Source of the DNA: Deinandra increscens subsp. villosa | Lineage: Eukaryota; Streptophyta; Magnoliopsida; Asterales; Asteraceae | Reading direction: 5' to 3' | NCBI GenBank assembly: GCA_039602395.1 | Contig: JBCNJP010000003.1 | Span: 19,182,956 to 19,246,955 of the forward strand | Length of the DNA: 64,000 nt | Part shown: positions 13,460 through 24,884 of the stretch, one piece after another | Layout: the number at the start of each line of letters is the position of its first letter | Numbering within the stretch: the first letter of the stretch is position 1 | Made by a program: the position numbers and the translations under genes | Notes under the pieces: generated by a model | What the model saw: the letters and a program-made list of their open reading frames with translations, nothing else | Database searches by the model: none | Told to the model about the DNA's origin: nothing

Positions 13460-14918
13460 TGTTGGAATTTTGGGAGAAAAACTAGTGGAAAATGGGTTTT
13501 TTCACTAAGTGTGAAAATGAGTTTTTCACCAAATTTGGACTAAAATAAAATAAATATAACATAGGTTGTTGTCTCTGCATTTTATGGGTTTGTGTAGTAC
13601 GTTGTAAGGACTTTCCAACGCATCAAACCACGCCCAAAATGGAGCTCGTATGAATGAGATATCGAAGCTCAAAGTTGAGGTCTCGCAACATGTGAAGCTG
13701 CGAAAATTAGAGAGGAAAAAACTAAGTATAGCATGCTAACTCATCCCACATTGGTTGGGGAATGAAACCAAAAGTGGTTTATAAGGTGGAAACCTTACCA
13801 ACTATTGTTTCCTTTAGTAGGACACATCTCTCGGACCCTGAGGGTTCGCACCCCTAACTCGCACTCGCACACGCGCATGGCGTGGGCGTATGGGCGCAAT
13901 GTGGCGCTTTAATGGCGCACTTTGTACTTCGCACGCTCGCATCGCCACGTGCCGCTTGAGAGCCGCCTTATTGTTTTTGGGTTCAACCGTTACTTGTTCC
14001 GGTTAAAGTTCAAGCGGACCTGTGTGGTCCGTGCGGAAGGTGAGTTGAACCGGAAAAACTGGTTCAAGCGGAATAGTGCGCGAGTTCAGCCGGATACTGT
14101 TCCGGTTGAAGTTCAAGCGGAAAGGAGTTCCGCTTGAAGTTCGAGTGGAAGTTTAACCGGAAGATCAGTTCTTCCGGAAAACAACTGTTACGCGGAGATT
14201 CTTCCGGAATGACAGTTATAAACGCGTTTTGAGCTAATTAAGGTAATTCCGCATTAATTAGAAATCAATTTGCATTAAAAACATTTAATGCAAAGTTTGA
14301 CTACGAATTAATTTTGATTGCTCAACAAGTTTCCCACCACTATAAATACAGTCTAATTAGTTGAGGCTAAACACACCAGAATTCACAGAATACTTTCTTC
14401 AAGTTTCGAAGGTATTTTCAAGCTTAGCGTTATCCCGGTCGTACAATACGGTTTAGGCAATTGTACCTTGGGAAACAAAACGGATCTTCGATAGACCCAA
14501 AATTTGTTTTAAGGGACGTGGGTTTTGACCAGAATCCTTCGCTAAAGGATTTCACAATCCTTTCTTTGTTTTTTTTTTCCAAACTACTTCAATAGACTTT
14601 CTTAAAACCTTTTTTTAAAACTTTTTGTCATATTTTTCCTTTATTCAAAACTTTATTATTTTCATTATAAGTTTTGTCAAGTTCTGTATTACTTCATTTG
14701 TATTGTAGTTTTAATTTATTTCATTTACTTGTAATCTTTTATTCATTTATTTGTATTGTATTTCATTTCCTTGTAATATTCTATTATTTCCTTGTAATTG
14801 TTGATAAGAGTAGATCAATTTTATAGTGTATTGTAATAGAATAGGTTTATTTCTTTTGTTGTAATAGTACTAAATAAAAGTATTTATTTTATTTTAATAT
14901 ATGAACGGTTTTCCTACA
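13460..14918 (+). repeat. 3' LTR of the nested Copia element
   Basis: A 1459-bp LTR, about 110 bp longer than the 5' LTR. The extra length lies mainly in the GC-rich array at about 13980-14165, where units of the type GTTCCGGTTGAAGTTCAAGC are repeated more times. It is preceded by the purine tract GTGGGGGAT. Confidence 0.92.
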
Positions 14919-15271
14919 AAATAAAAACCAACACCACATTCCAAAAACAAAGAAACAAGGAAAATTGGAAATAAATAATCCCAACTTTTAGGTATTGGCG
15001 AAGAATAATCCCACTTATCAATATAACCCACAATGGTCCTAACTTTTCACTTAATTATTTAGAATGGTCACGCCGTTAAAAAAACTAACACCGTTAGTTT
15101 TTAATCTGAGTTGACGCTGATGTGGCATTTAGTTGTATTTTTTTTTTGTTAAAAAAACTCTTAAATCCACTTAGCATCAACGCCATCTCCGTCTGTGAAG
15201 CTTCACTTAAATATTTAGATTTCCAACAGAATGTTGGTGACTTGATGGATTGTGAAGCTTCACTTAATTAT

Positions 15272-15478
15272 TTAGACGCCTGTCACTGTCTCCGTCTGTT
15301 TCCGGCCGTTAACAACCAAGTCCATTACCGACGCCACCATCAGCGCCGAAACAAACAACCCCTGACCCATATTCATCCGGGTCCGAACCGACGGAAGGTT
15401 CACCCGGCTGGACCGAGTCCAGCACGTGAGGGTGAAAAGCATGGTGATGGTGCGAAGCAATTTGAGTTGCGGCGTCAA
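15272..15478 (-). pseudogene. Equilibrative nucleoside transporter fragment 1 (in Pack-MULE)
   Basis: The minus-strand frame contains FTLTCWTRSSRVNL and MNMGQGLFV, then VVNGRKQTETV. This is parallel to the second fragment at 15928-16323, and the nucleotide sequence is also closely similar over about 230 bp. It represents roughly transmembrane helices 2-3 of a plant ENT1/ENT8-type transporter. It is truncated at both sides and cannot be functional. Confidence 0.75.
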
Positions 15479-15548
15479 CGACGATCGTTACGGCGGAGGA
15501 CTTGCCGGAGCATACTTTGTACTCCTGGAGATCAATTCCACTCCATGA

Positions 15549-15770
15549 CTAGTTCCTCCTGGTCCTATCCGCCGGTGATTCGAACTCGTCGACCGTTTTT
15601 TTCGAGATCGATGACAGAGCTTCGTCGGATTTGGAACGAAACGATGAATCGAGAGTGTCGAAGAGCTCCGATCCTTTCAGAATGTACTCCTGGTCGTGCG
15701 TAGGGTAGATGAAATCATTCTCCAATAAATCGTGCCACACAAATCCGCTTTTGTAACTCCTGCACCACAT
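15549..15770 (-). pseudogene. SOSEKI (DUF966) exon fragment (in Pack-MULE)
   Basis: The minus-strand frame reads [20 protein letters not shown] followed by [10 protein letters not shown]. This is the conserved region after the N-terminal DIX-like domain in plant SOSEKI/DUF966 polarity proteins. Immediately upstream on that strand the sequence ATGTGGTGCAG looks like an intron end (AG acceptor), so genomic DNA with an intron border was captured rather than cDNA. The frame ends after about 73 codons. A short piece of this exon (GACAGAGCTTCGTCGGAT) is repeated at about 15888, at the junction with the second transporter fragment. Confidence 0.75.
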
Positions 15771-15927
15771 ACATCAAATTAATTCTTCTATTTAGATTTC
15801 AAATACTCATTCGTATTTGAAACAATAGGAAAATCACAAAGCCACAAATTTCGAAATCGTAATAATTCTCGTGGTTCATCAATTCGATGACAGAGCTTCG
15901 TCGGATTGTGAAGCTTCACTTAATTAT

Positions 15928-16323
15928 TTAGACGTTCGTCATCGTCTCCGTCTGTTTCCGGCCGTTAACAACCCAGTCCGTCACCGGCGCCATCATCAGC
16001 GGCGAAACAAACAACCCCTGACCCAAATTCATCCGATTCCGAACCGACAGAAGGTTCACCCGGCTGGACTGGGTCCAGCACGTGAGGGTGAAAAACACGG
16101 TGACGGCGGCGCACATGTAGCTGATGTAGAAAACCTTGTATATGTGTTTTATCGGGTAAAGGAACTGGAAGTAATCGACGACGGTGATGAATGCGTTCCA
16201 TGGGATTAAATATCCGGTGCCGAGGAGGAAGTGGATTATGTATGCGAGGTGGTATGTGTCGTTTGGCTCCTCCACGTCATCCTCGGATGTTTCCGGCGTG
16301 TTTGTTGGCCGAAGAGCTTCCAT
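15928..16323 (-). pseudogene. Equilibrative nucleoside transporter fragment 2, with start codon
   Basis: A 131-codon minus-strand frame starts at an ATG and reads HLAYIIHFLLGTGYLIPWNA, then VVDYFQFLYP and MCAAVTVFFTLTCW. It corresponds to the N-terminus and first three helices of plant ENT1/ENT8-type nucleoside transporters, which normally have about 11 helices and over 400 residues. Upstream on the same strand are two 50-bp repeats of GGAATGTGARGAGATGGAAG (about 16360 and 16402). The frame stops right after the captured piece, so any product would be a short membrane peptide. Confidence 0.82.
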
Positions 16324-16655
16324 TTGTGCCGGAGGTTTGTGGAACGCGTGAATAGAGTTGTTGGAATGTGAAGAGATGGAAGCTAGGGTTGAACTTACGT
16401 GGATGGAATGTGAGGAGATGGAAGCTGGGGTTGAACTTACGTGGATATAAGAGTTTCAAAAAAAAAATACAACTAGATGCCACATCAGCGCCAACTCAGA
16501 TTAAAAACTAACGGTGTTAGTTTTTTTAACGGCGGGACCATTCTAAATAATTAAGTTAAAAGTTTGGACCATTGTGGGTTATATTGAAAAGTGAGATTAT
16601 TCTTGGCCAATATCTAAAAGTTGGGATTATTTATTTCCAATTTTGCAAGAAACAA

Positions 16656-18700
16656 CGATTAGCCCAAAATATGTAAAACTTTATCGTTGAAATTTTGAAT
16701 CGCGTTCTTGACTCCTTTGAATGGTGTTAATTGATGTGGTGGTAACAACTCAAGCCTCAAGCAAATATCAAAATTAGATTTCAAAGCGAACCCCAAATGC
16801 CCAAAATTCTGCTCCGCTGCTCGGTCTCTTCACTTGGGAACAAAGGAAAGGCCTGTGTTTAGGAATTAGAATTAGGAATTTGGTATTTTATTTATTAATT
16901 AACAAGTACTGGGTATTAGGTTAAAGTATTAATATTGTTCATTAGAATTAGAATTAGGAATTTGGTTTTTTATTTATTAATTAACAAGTAAAGGGTGTTA
17001 GGTTAAAGTATTAATATTGTTCATTAGAATTAGAATTAGGAATTTGTTTTTTATTTATTAGTGTTTGGTATTTAGAATCTTGGATCAATTGTATTGGGTA
17101 ATGAGTATTAACAAGAATTCCATCCCGCACGTTGCTGCGGAGAGCAGTTACTTAAGTGTCATAAGCCAGCCGAAAAAACTAATGTCAAACGATTCATTCT
17201 AGTTAGGAGCGATGAGGTTATCACACAAAGTTGATATTTGTTTTCTTAATCCATAGTTATGAAATTTTAAGTATTGCAGGCTAGGTTTTAGAAGAAGTAC
17301 TTGCAAAGCCATTAATCTTTAGAAAGCTGATGGCATTAATAATCAACATCATTTTAGGCACTATCTAAATTACATCTCTTCTAATGCACAAAAGAAAGGT
17401 AAAATAAGCTGATGGAATATACCAAAGGTAAAATAAGCTACAAATTCAAAAGAAGAATGCACAAACAAATTGTACAACATCCATTAAATATCAATACATA
17501 TATGGCTGAATATCGGGTCGAACTATACTGAAATGGCTTTATATTAGTAAGGCATTAACAAAACTTCGTAAATGGATGCATTCCTAAAGTGTGGCTGCAT
17601 TCAAAATGGCTTTTACTTACAACAGTTGATTACAGATTGCTGCGAGATTGGCTGTATATCATATCTCGGATATGTTGATAGTAATCCATGTAGCTCTTTA
17701 TATTAGTAAGGCATTAACAAAACTTCGTAGTGCATTATTATATTATACCTACCATTTAGCATGAACCTGAAGTCCTACATCATTATGATATTATACCTAG
17801 CATTTAGTATGTAAGGCTTCCCATATCAACATTTGGGATGGCCATACCAAAAATATAATGTCCATGATGGCATCCTCTAACTTTTTGCTTCACATTCTCT
17901 ATTTTGCCTTCTAACTTTTTATTGTTGTTTTCAGAAGCAGTTGTCATTTTTGTGTTAGTGTCCTTAAGTAAAACAAATAGAGTTCAGCTGATAAAATCAT
18001 AGCAATTTATCACAAAGGCAAATTTATGCTACTCTCAGGGTGGAAAGACTCCCATTAAGAAAAAGTCAACTAATGTAAACTTCTTTTAGAAATCAAACTA
18101 AAGAATACTATGCCCTCATGTAATTTGTTAATAGGCCTTCAAAAAGCCTCTAACCTAAATGATCATCAATATAAGAGTAAACTAACAGTCTTTCTATAAG
18201 AGCTACATATTAGAATCTCATCAATGTGTAGGAAAAAAAATCATTTAAAAAGCCTATCTAAACACATACTTTGTGAATAGGACTATCAGAGTCGCATGAA
18301 TCATAACTAAGAAACAATTAAAGTGTGTAACTACATTACATTTGATATAAAAGACCATAATCACAAATATTTAAAAATTACACACAAAGTTCTTTAGAAT
18401 CACTGACTTATAAAACCTCTTGGACAAATATAAAAGCACAAAACACACCCAATTTAAATGATCCCCAAAATAACAGTAAACAAACAGCCTTCTATAATGC
18501 TGCATATGGCAAAATGTAACATGTATTATCTATTATAAAGTCCGCAAAATTGATCCATTTAGAACTAAACCAACTTATTTGGCATATCCATTCGGAATTT
18601 ATTTATTTTTAAAAAAAAAAAACCCTTTTTGACCTTGAAAGAGTTTAGAATACATTCTACTAACTAAATTAACCTATATATACAAATAACAACATATTGT
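16656..18700. other. Intergenic region without a recognisable gene
   Basis: The first 45 bp complete copy A, after which there is no similarity to copy B. The region is AT-rich. A 21-codon frame at 16798 (MPKILLRCSVSSL) resembles a stray exon but has no continuation. Two 34-bp direct repeats containing AGTAAGGCATTAACAAAACT lie at about 17540 and 17700. Nothing else is supported. Confidence 0.5.
16863..17085. repeat. 82-bp tandem repeat, about 2.5 copies
   Basis: The unit starts GAATTAGAATTAGGAATTTG and recurs at 16863, 16945 and 17027, an exact 82-bp period. The third copy is partial. Confidence 0.93.
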
Positions 18701-19048
18701 ACCACCCCCCCAAGCTCATTGTACAAGCACTTATTGCACCACCACTGTTCATCAACAGTGGTCAGTGATGTTTAACAGTAGACCATGGCAGTTTTGTAAT
18801 TTTGATAAAGTTTGAGGGTGTTTGATTAGTTTGACCAGATATCAGCAGAAAACCAGGGATCTCTTTCATTTGAACACGCAAAAATAAGGAAGGGGATAAG
18901 ACTTTCTCCATCTGCCATGCCTTGCTCGCCATACCTCCTTCAACAGTGGGAACAGGAACGCAGAAAGATTGATTGCACAGAACTCCCTCACCGCCTCCTA
19001 CCTCACCCCACACCAGACACCATACCCGAACGTTAATCTAATTTTTTC

Positions 19049-19142
19049 ATGGAGATGGCGGATTCTTCTCCAGCGCCTCTGATCCAGACCTTTGTTTCGT
19101 TTCTCTCCATCATCGTCTACCCTGCCCACATCTCCATCGCAG
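19049..19142 (+). CDS. Putative first coding exon of an unidentified gene
   Basis: An ATG-initiated frame of 31 codons (MEMADSSPAPLIQTF, then a hydrophobic SFLSIIVYPAHISIA) ends at a GT donor (GCAG/GTTTGTTT). It is preceded by a CT- and C-rich stretch like a 5' UTR. Downstream DNA is T-rich with plausible short exons at about 19858-19901, 20064-20150 and 20236-20309, each with AG and GT borders. No combined frame gives a protein I recognise. The transcription unit, if real, runs into the gap at 21990, next to a Gypsy fragment. It could equally be a long non-coding transcript or a truncated gene. Confidence 0.35.
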
Positions 19143-21989
19143 GTTTGTTTTCACAAAGCTGGTGTATATAATTTTACTTTTCAACGGTAGATTCTTTGTT
19201 CTTCCCTTAACTTTCTTTTTAGGGTTTTTTGTTTATGTTTGTTCGGAAGTGGTTTTTGAGATGGTTTTGATCCGTATACGACTGATATACAACTCCTTCT
19301 ATATCAGCAGGGATTAGGGTTCTTCCATTTTCAATTTCTAAAAAAAAAGGTTGGTTTATTTTCTTTAATTTGCTTAATCTGTTAAAATTTTAGGTGTTTA
19401 TTAGTTTCATTCTGTTCTTCTCTTGATTTTGTCTTTGTTTCTCCCGGTTATTTGAATTAGGGATTTATTCTGTTGATTTTGAGCCTGACATGAATTTTCA
19501 GGCCATGTTTTGTTGGGTTGCTAATGACTGAAAAATGCTGAAATTTTTTGCTTCAGAGGGAGATTCCTGATTCTATCAATATCCAAGTTTCATGGTTTAT
19601 GCTTAAAGTGATCTTTATTACCCACGACATACATGAGTTTTGTTTTCTTTTAATGGTTTATGCTTAAAGTGACTGATCCACCAGAGAAGGAAACTGAATA
19701 ACAAATTCTTAATGGTAAAGTAAGTTTTGAATTGGTTGTCTTTGATCGCTGATCATGGATATAAAATCAACAGATTATGTTGACGTTCTTTGAAGTTTGA
19801 GTGTTTGCTTAGAGTATATTACTGGATGGTTTTTTGTTGCTAATCTTTCATTATAGGTTGAAGCATGCTTGGTGGGTCAAGATGATATAATACCTGGTAA
19901 GAATTTCTGGACGAATGATACATTCCAAGTATTAAATATGTGTGTGTCATATATATTTGGGTTGAGGTATGTTTACTTCAGTTTTGTTGTAAGGTTGTTA
20001 TAGGCTTCCAATCTTATCTGTCATCACATTTTGTTCAGTTGTTCTTTGTTTTTGTTTTGCAGGTAGCTGGAGCTGAATAAGAGCTTTTCTCTATGAAACC
20101 AGTTGCAGTATTTATTTCAGTTAAGCGATTCTAGGGTTTTATGCGAACAGGGTATGCATTTTACATAATTTTAGATACCATTTGTATTTTATTCAACTTG
20201 AAGATACTCGATTTGTGCTTTATTTGTTGGATGCAGGTTCGTGTGCGTTTTTTTGCTCATAGATCTTTAAGGAGTCCACAAACAGAGAGACGCGCCTGTG
20301 GTGCAGACATGGTTTGGCTCCTTCTCTTTTGATTGTTGTTTTTTATGGTAATTGTATGTTTTATCTGCTTTTTTGCTCTCAGATTTAGTTGATTTCAATT
20401 TCAAATGTTTGCAACTGTTGCAATTAAGGGTTCCTGGATGGTCTCCTTTTGTTTTGATTGCTGCTGCTCTTGGTTGTAAGTGTCTGTTTTTTTTCCTGAT
20501 TTTTGGCCTCACTGTATGTGAATCGATTCTATAGCGATTCTTGATTTCGTTTCTTCCCTGCTATGATGATTGATTTTTTATTTCTCTTTTGTGAGGGAGT
20601 ATTTCTTATTTATGCTTACGTGTGAGTTTTGTTGTAGCTTTCGTGTGAACTGACAAGGTCTTTGTCTTTCCCTTTCTCAGTCACTCTATGGGTGCATTTT
20701 GGTTGTAGGATTTTATTCGTTTAACACACTTCTAATTCTACAGGACTATATGATATGATTAAATTTTTAATCAAAATTTTATTTGGTTTTACATGGCTAA
20801 TTCTCATGTACGTCATATCTCAGGTTGAAAAGCAAGTTGATTGTTAATGAGTGAGTTCTGATCTCTCCGAACGAGGGTGTATTTGTCAATGCACAAAGGA
20901 AGAGTGGATAGGAAGGTAATAGGTATGGTCTTAAACACTGTTATTTGGTTTTACAATATAACATTTTATGCATATAAAATTAAATGGATCTGGAAAGATA
21001 ACAACAGAACACATTGGCCTTTGTTATATAGGATTGATATCACCGTGTTTGTTTTGTTTTGTTGAATAATTCCTAATCGAAACAGTAAGATCGTGATTTC
21101 TGTTGCACTCATTTGATTCCTCCCCCCAAGTGTTTGTTTAAATTTCTTCAAAGAAAGAAAGGTATCGATGCTTTGCCTTTTGTTTTGTGTTTGATTTTCC
21201 TATAAAATAAGATACATGGTTATAATTTCTTTGAATTTGAATGTATATATATATATTTTTGAATGGTTTCTGTTACAGGGAAATGAAACTGATTAGAGTT
21301 ACATTAATTGATGCTTAGAGTTTCATTGCCGACTAACTCACTTGGGCTTAGCGGATTCTTTAATGAACTGCTAATCTGAACTGCATCCTACTCTCATGGA
21401 TGCCTACAAAACACGTACTAATTCTTACTTAGTGACCTGCTACCAATGGACAAGCAAATGCTGATGGTAAGAATCTCAAATACTCAAACTTGAAACCTCA
21501 CCTTTATTTTGAACCAAGCATGCTAGAATAGGGCTACTGTGTTGAGGCATTAGTTTAACTCCTACTGTGTATACTCTTAAGGTTATCAATGTAAAGCCTA
21601 TGTTATCTTATGGGTTAGTCTTTTATTAGATGCTTTTGTAACTTTGAGTTAGGACAGTTTAGTTGATTTTGATTTGTGTTGCAAGTTTGCGCCAATCCAT
21701 GGTAGTAATATAAATGCGAGACTCTATCTTTATTTGAAGCAGCAATATGATATTCAATTACCTATGCATTTTGATTTTATTAATTTTTTATTGATTGTTA
21801 TTAGGTTATGTGCAGTTGTCGTTTCGTTGCCCATCAATAGCAGGTGAAAGAGGTGAAGCATGTTATTATACCGCAGTCTTTTAGTGGAGCAATGCTCTGT
21901 TGCCTCTTCACTCGTTAGGTTACATCTTGTGTAGCAGTGCAACCAAAGGTGAGTGTCACTAACCCGATTACCGTGAACCCGTTTGGGTC
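19143..21989 (+). other. T-rich, intron-like region downstream of the putative exon
   Basis: The region has the T-rich composition and AG/GT spacing of plant introns, but no long frame. The last bases before the gap (GTGAACCCGTTTGGGTC) resemble part of the sequence after the Gypsy frame (GACGGTTTGGGTCGG, about 24138). They might therefore belong to that element's 5' LTR, which is an untested idea. Confidence 0.35.
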
Positions 21990-22489
21990 NNNNNNNNNNN
22001 NNNNNNNNNNNNNNNNNNNNNNNNNNNNNNNNNNNNNNNNNNNNNNNNNNNNNNNNNNNNNNNNNNNNNNNNNNNNNNNNNNNNNNNNNNNNNNNNNNNN
22101 NNNNNNNNNNNNNNNNNNNNNNNNNNNNNNNNNNNNNNNNNNNNNNNNNNNNNNNNNNNNNNNNNNNNNNNNNNNNNNNNNNNNNNNNNNNNNNNNNNNN
22201 NNNNNNNNNNNNNNNNNNNNNNNNNNNNNNNNNNNNNNNNNNNNNNNNNNNNNNNNNNNNNNNNNNNNNNNNNNNNNNNNNNNNNNNNNNNNNNNNNNNN
22301 NNNNNNNNNNNNNNNNNNNNNNNNNNNNNNNNNNNNNNNNNNNNNNNNNNNNNNNNNNNNNNNNNNNNNNNNNNNNNNNNNNNNNNNNNNNNNNNNNNNN
22401 NNNNNNNNNNNNNNNNNNNNNNNNNNNNNNNNNNNNNNNNNNNNNNNNNNNNNNNNNNNNNNNNNNNNNNNNNNNNNNNNNNNNNNNNN
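21990..22489. other. Assembly gap (500 N)
   Basis: Exactly 500 N, a placeholder length. The Gypsy frame emerges from it in the middle of RNase H. The missing gag, protease and reverse transcriptase would need several kilobases, so the true gap is probably larger than 500 bp. Confidence 0.98.
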
Positions 22490-24052
22490 TATCTGTTCCA
22501 TAAGGAGTTTGTTTTGTTCACTGACCATGACTCTTTGAGGCATATTCGCACGCAAGACAAGGTATCTCATAAGCATGGACGTTGGTTGGCATTCCTTGAA
22601 AAGTTTACTTTTGTAGTCAAACACAAGACTGGGGTTTCAAACAGAGTTGCCGATGCTTTAAGCAGGAGGAGTAATCTGCTTGTTTCCATGAGAATTGATG
22701 TACCGGGTCTTGATGTCATTCGAGAACAGCTAACCATTGACCCATATTTTTCAGTTGTTATGCAGGGTGTGCAAACTGGGCAGAAGTCAGATTTTCTTTT
22801 ACATGAGGGCTTTCTGTTCAGGGGAAACCAATTATGTATACCTGATTCCAGTCTTCGGTTGCAAATTATTAAGGAGTTGCATGGTGAGGGGCATGTTGGT
22901 CGTGACCGTACTTTACAATTGGTGCAAGCTTCTTATTTCTGGCCTACTATGAGGAAAGAAGTGGATCGTTATGTCAAGAGATGTCGTATTTGCCAAGTTT
23001 CAAAGGGCACAGCTTCTAACGCGGGTCTTTATATGCCTTTGTCTGTCCCTTCGCAACCATGGGCCGACATTAGTATGGATTTTGTGTTGGGCTTACCTCG
23101 TACTCAACGGGGTAATGATTCTATCTTTGTCGTTGTTGATCGGTTTTCTAAAATGGTGCATTTTATCCCGTGCAAGAAGACAACTGATGCTGTTAACGTG
23201 GCCCAACTTTTCTTTCGTGATGTGTACCGGTTACATGGGTTGCCTTCTTCTATTGTGTCTGATCGGGATACCCGGTTTCTAAGTCATTTTTGGCGTACTT
23301 TATGGAAGATGGTGAATACACAACTCAACTTCAGTAGTGCTTACCATCCGCAAACCGATGGTCAGACTGAAGTCGTTAATCGATCACTTGGTAATTTGTT
23401 GCGATGTTTGGTAGGTGATCATGTGAAAGCATGGGATCAAAAACTGTATCAGGCCGAGTTTGCTCATAATCATGCTGTTAATCGGAGCACCGGGTTTAGT
23501 CCGTTTCAGGTAGTCTACTCGTCTCAGCCTCGTGGACCACTTGATTTAATGTCGCTTCCTAATCCTGGCTCAGTTCCAAAGAAAGTTCAGGATTTTGTGG
23601 AGGGGTTGCATGATGTTCATAAGGTTGTTCACGACAACCTAACTCAAGCCAATGCAAGGTACAAGAAAGCTGCCGATCAGAAACGTAGACATGTTAGCTT
23701 TGAAGAAGGTGACTTTGTGTGGGCTGTTCTAACAAAAGATCGATTCTCGGTGGGAGAATACAACAAACTTTCAGCCAAGAAGATCGGTCCTGTTGAAATT
23801 GTGCAGAAGATAAATCCCAATGCGTACCGTCTCAAGTTGCCTAGCCACATTCGTTGTTCTGATGTGTTTAATGTTAAGCATTTGCTACCCTATTATGGTG
23901 ATTCTTCAGATGATGAGCTCATTGTGAATTCGAGGGCGAATTTTGTCTATCCAGGGGGGAATGATGCAGGCCCAGATGTGGAGGAACAGGCACTATTATA
24001 TTTGGAGGCCCAAGATCGTGTGACAAAAAGGGCTTCACTAAAATGGCTGTAA
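22490..24052 (+). pseudogene. Ty3/Gypsy pol fragment: RNase H and integrase (5' part lost in gap)
   Basis: The open frame of about 520 codons begins in RNase H (FVLFTDHDSLRHI, HKTGVSNRVADALSRR). It continues through the HHCC zinc domain of integrase (HGEGHVGRDRT, CRICQVSKG). The integrase core has catalytic D (ISMDFVLGLPR), D (SIVSDRDTRF) and E (DGQTEVVNRSL) residues. The C-terminal part ends FNVKHLLPYYGDSSDDE and a tail to SLKWL. I see no chromodomain. The frame is uninterrupted in what is visible, suggesting a fairly recent element. Reaction: integrase inserts the element's cDNA into nuclear DNA. Confidence 0.93.
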
Positions 24053-24600
24053 CTTGGGCTAGGAAACTCCGTTTTGGGCGTATTACCAGTCGAAACGACC
24101 GTTGGATCGAGGAGCACATTTCTACAAACAGTCACAGACGGTTTGGGTCGGTGTTCGGGCCCAAAATCTGCCTATTTTACGAGTTATTTGTCTTTTTTGT
24201 CTTTTCGGGCTTTATTTGGACTTTGTTTTTGTTCTAGTTTCTGGCCCGCCTATGTTTTGAGGCCCATTCGAATTTTGTCATGTTATTTATATCCATGTAA
24301 TGTCTGGGAGATGATCAGTTGATGATTAATAAAATTTTCAGTTTTCTCCATTTCGTATTCCAACTTTTGGGACGAATTTGGGAAGGTTTGGGAAAGATCT
24401 TCACGGGTATTCACAGAATCAACGTGTTGTTTCTTGTCCTTCAAATCATACCTGCGTCAATTTGGATAAACAAATTAACCACTGAGGGTTCTAATTTTGA
24501 CTTTCCGAATAAATTGGTTAAGTTCAAGTTGAATAACTCAACCCCTTAACCCAAGTCTATCAACAAATTCCAACTCACACTCCTAGACTCCTAGTTGTTT
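24053..24600 (+). other. Probable 3' UTR and LTR of the Gypsy element
   Basis: Non-coding sequence follows the pol stop. It includes a polyadenylation-like ATTAATAAAATTTT near 24325. No second LTR exists in the visible sequence to define borders, because the 5' side is in the gap. The right border is unknown. Confidence 0.4.
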
Positions 24601-24782
24601 TTATGGTATGCCATTCCAAACCCTAAAACAAACTTCTATGTCTAGAAGCATCAACGGTCTGTACGTTGTGAATCAAGACTTGTACCATTCGCTATTTAGT
24701 TTATTATTTTACAACCCGTGGTGGGTAGCCGCATCGCGGAACTCAAAACACAATTAAATTGCGTTTAATCCACAAATCAATA

Positions 24783-24790
24783 TATAAATA
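24783..24790 (+). promoter_or_regulatory. Probable TATA box of the small gene
   Basis: TATAAATA lies about 100 bp upstream of the start codon at 24885, followed by a C-rich leader, which fits a plant core promoter. Confidence 0.5.
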
Positions 24791-24884
24791 TAAACAGTGT
24801 ATACATACATGCTTCTCCGCCTCACACAAATTACCCAAATTTGTCGAGATCCGGCGTCGTTCGTCGGATTTCGCCTCCGGCAAC

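Larger units (their letters stand above)
6873..14918 (+). mobile_element. Ty1/Copia LTR retrotransposon, nested and defective
   Basis: The element has direct LTRs starting TGTTGGAATTTT and ending TTCCTACA. It is flanked by 5-bp repeats AACTA (6868-6872) and AAATA (14919-14923, one mismatch). Copy B contains the uninterrupted site near 31635, proving insertion after the segmental duplication. The internal order gag, integrase, reverse transcriptase, RNase H is Copia order. The protease region appears deleted between 9625 and 9630, and a solo LTR of another family is nested in the integrase. A purine tract GTGGGGGAT (13451-13459) precedes the 3' LTR. No tRNA-Met primer site is visible after the 5' LTR. 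Several frameshifts and stops make it non-functional. Confidence 0.95.
14959..16646. mobile_element. Pack-MULE carrying nucleoside transporter and SOSEKI gene pieces
   Basis: A 1688-bp element has long terminal inverted repeats (14959-15170 and 16441-16646, about 206-212 bp). The outer ends are GGAAAATTGG and GCAAAATTGG. A perfect 9-bp target duplication AAGAAACAA lies at 14950-14958 and 16647-16655. Copy B shows the empty site (near 31660). G-initial long TIRs with a 9-bp target duplication define a Mutator-like element. There is no transposase. The interior holds three host gene pieces on the minus strand: two of an equilibrative nucleoside transporter and one of a SOSEKI/DUF966 gene. Confidence 0.93.

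Noticed and set aside
17100..17160. Short hairpin-like GC stretch (CGCACGTTGCTGCGG) as a Helitron 3' end
   Set aside because: No CTRR terminus followed by T, no TC start and no paralogous copy in the window.
18762..19013. Minus-strand frame of 83 codons near the putative exon
   Set aside because: No recognisable domain. It overlaps the likely 5' UTR of the plus-strand exon and has no splice support.
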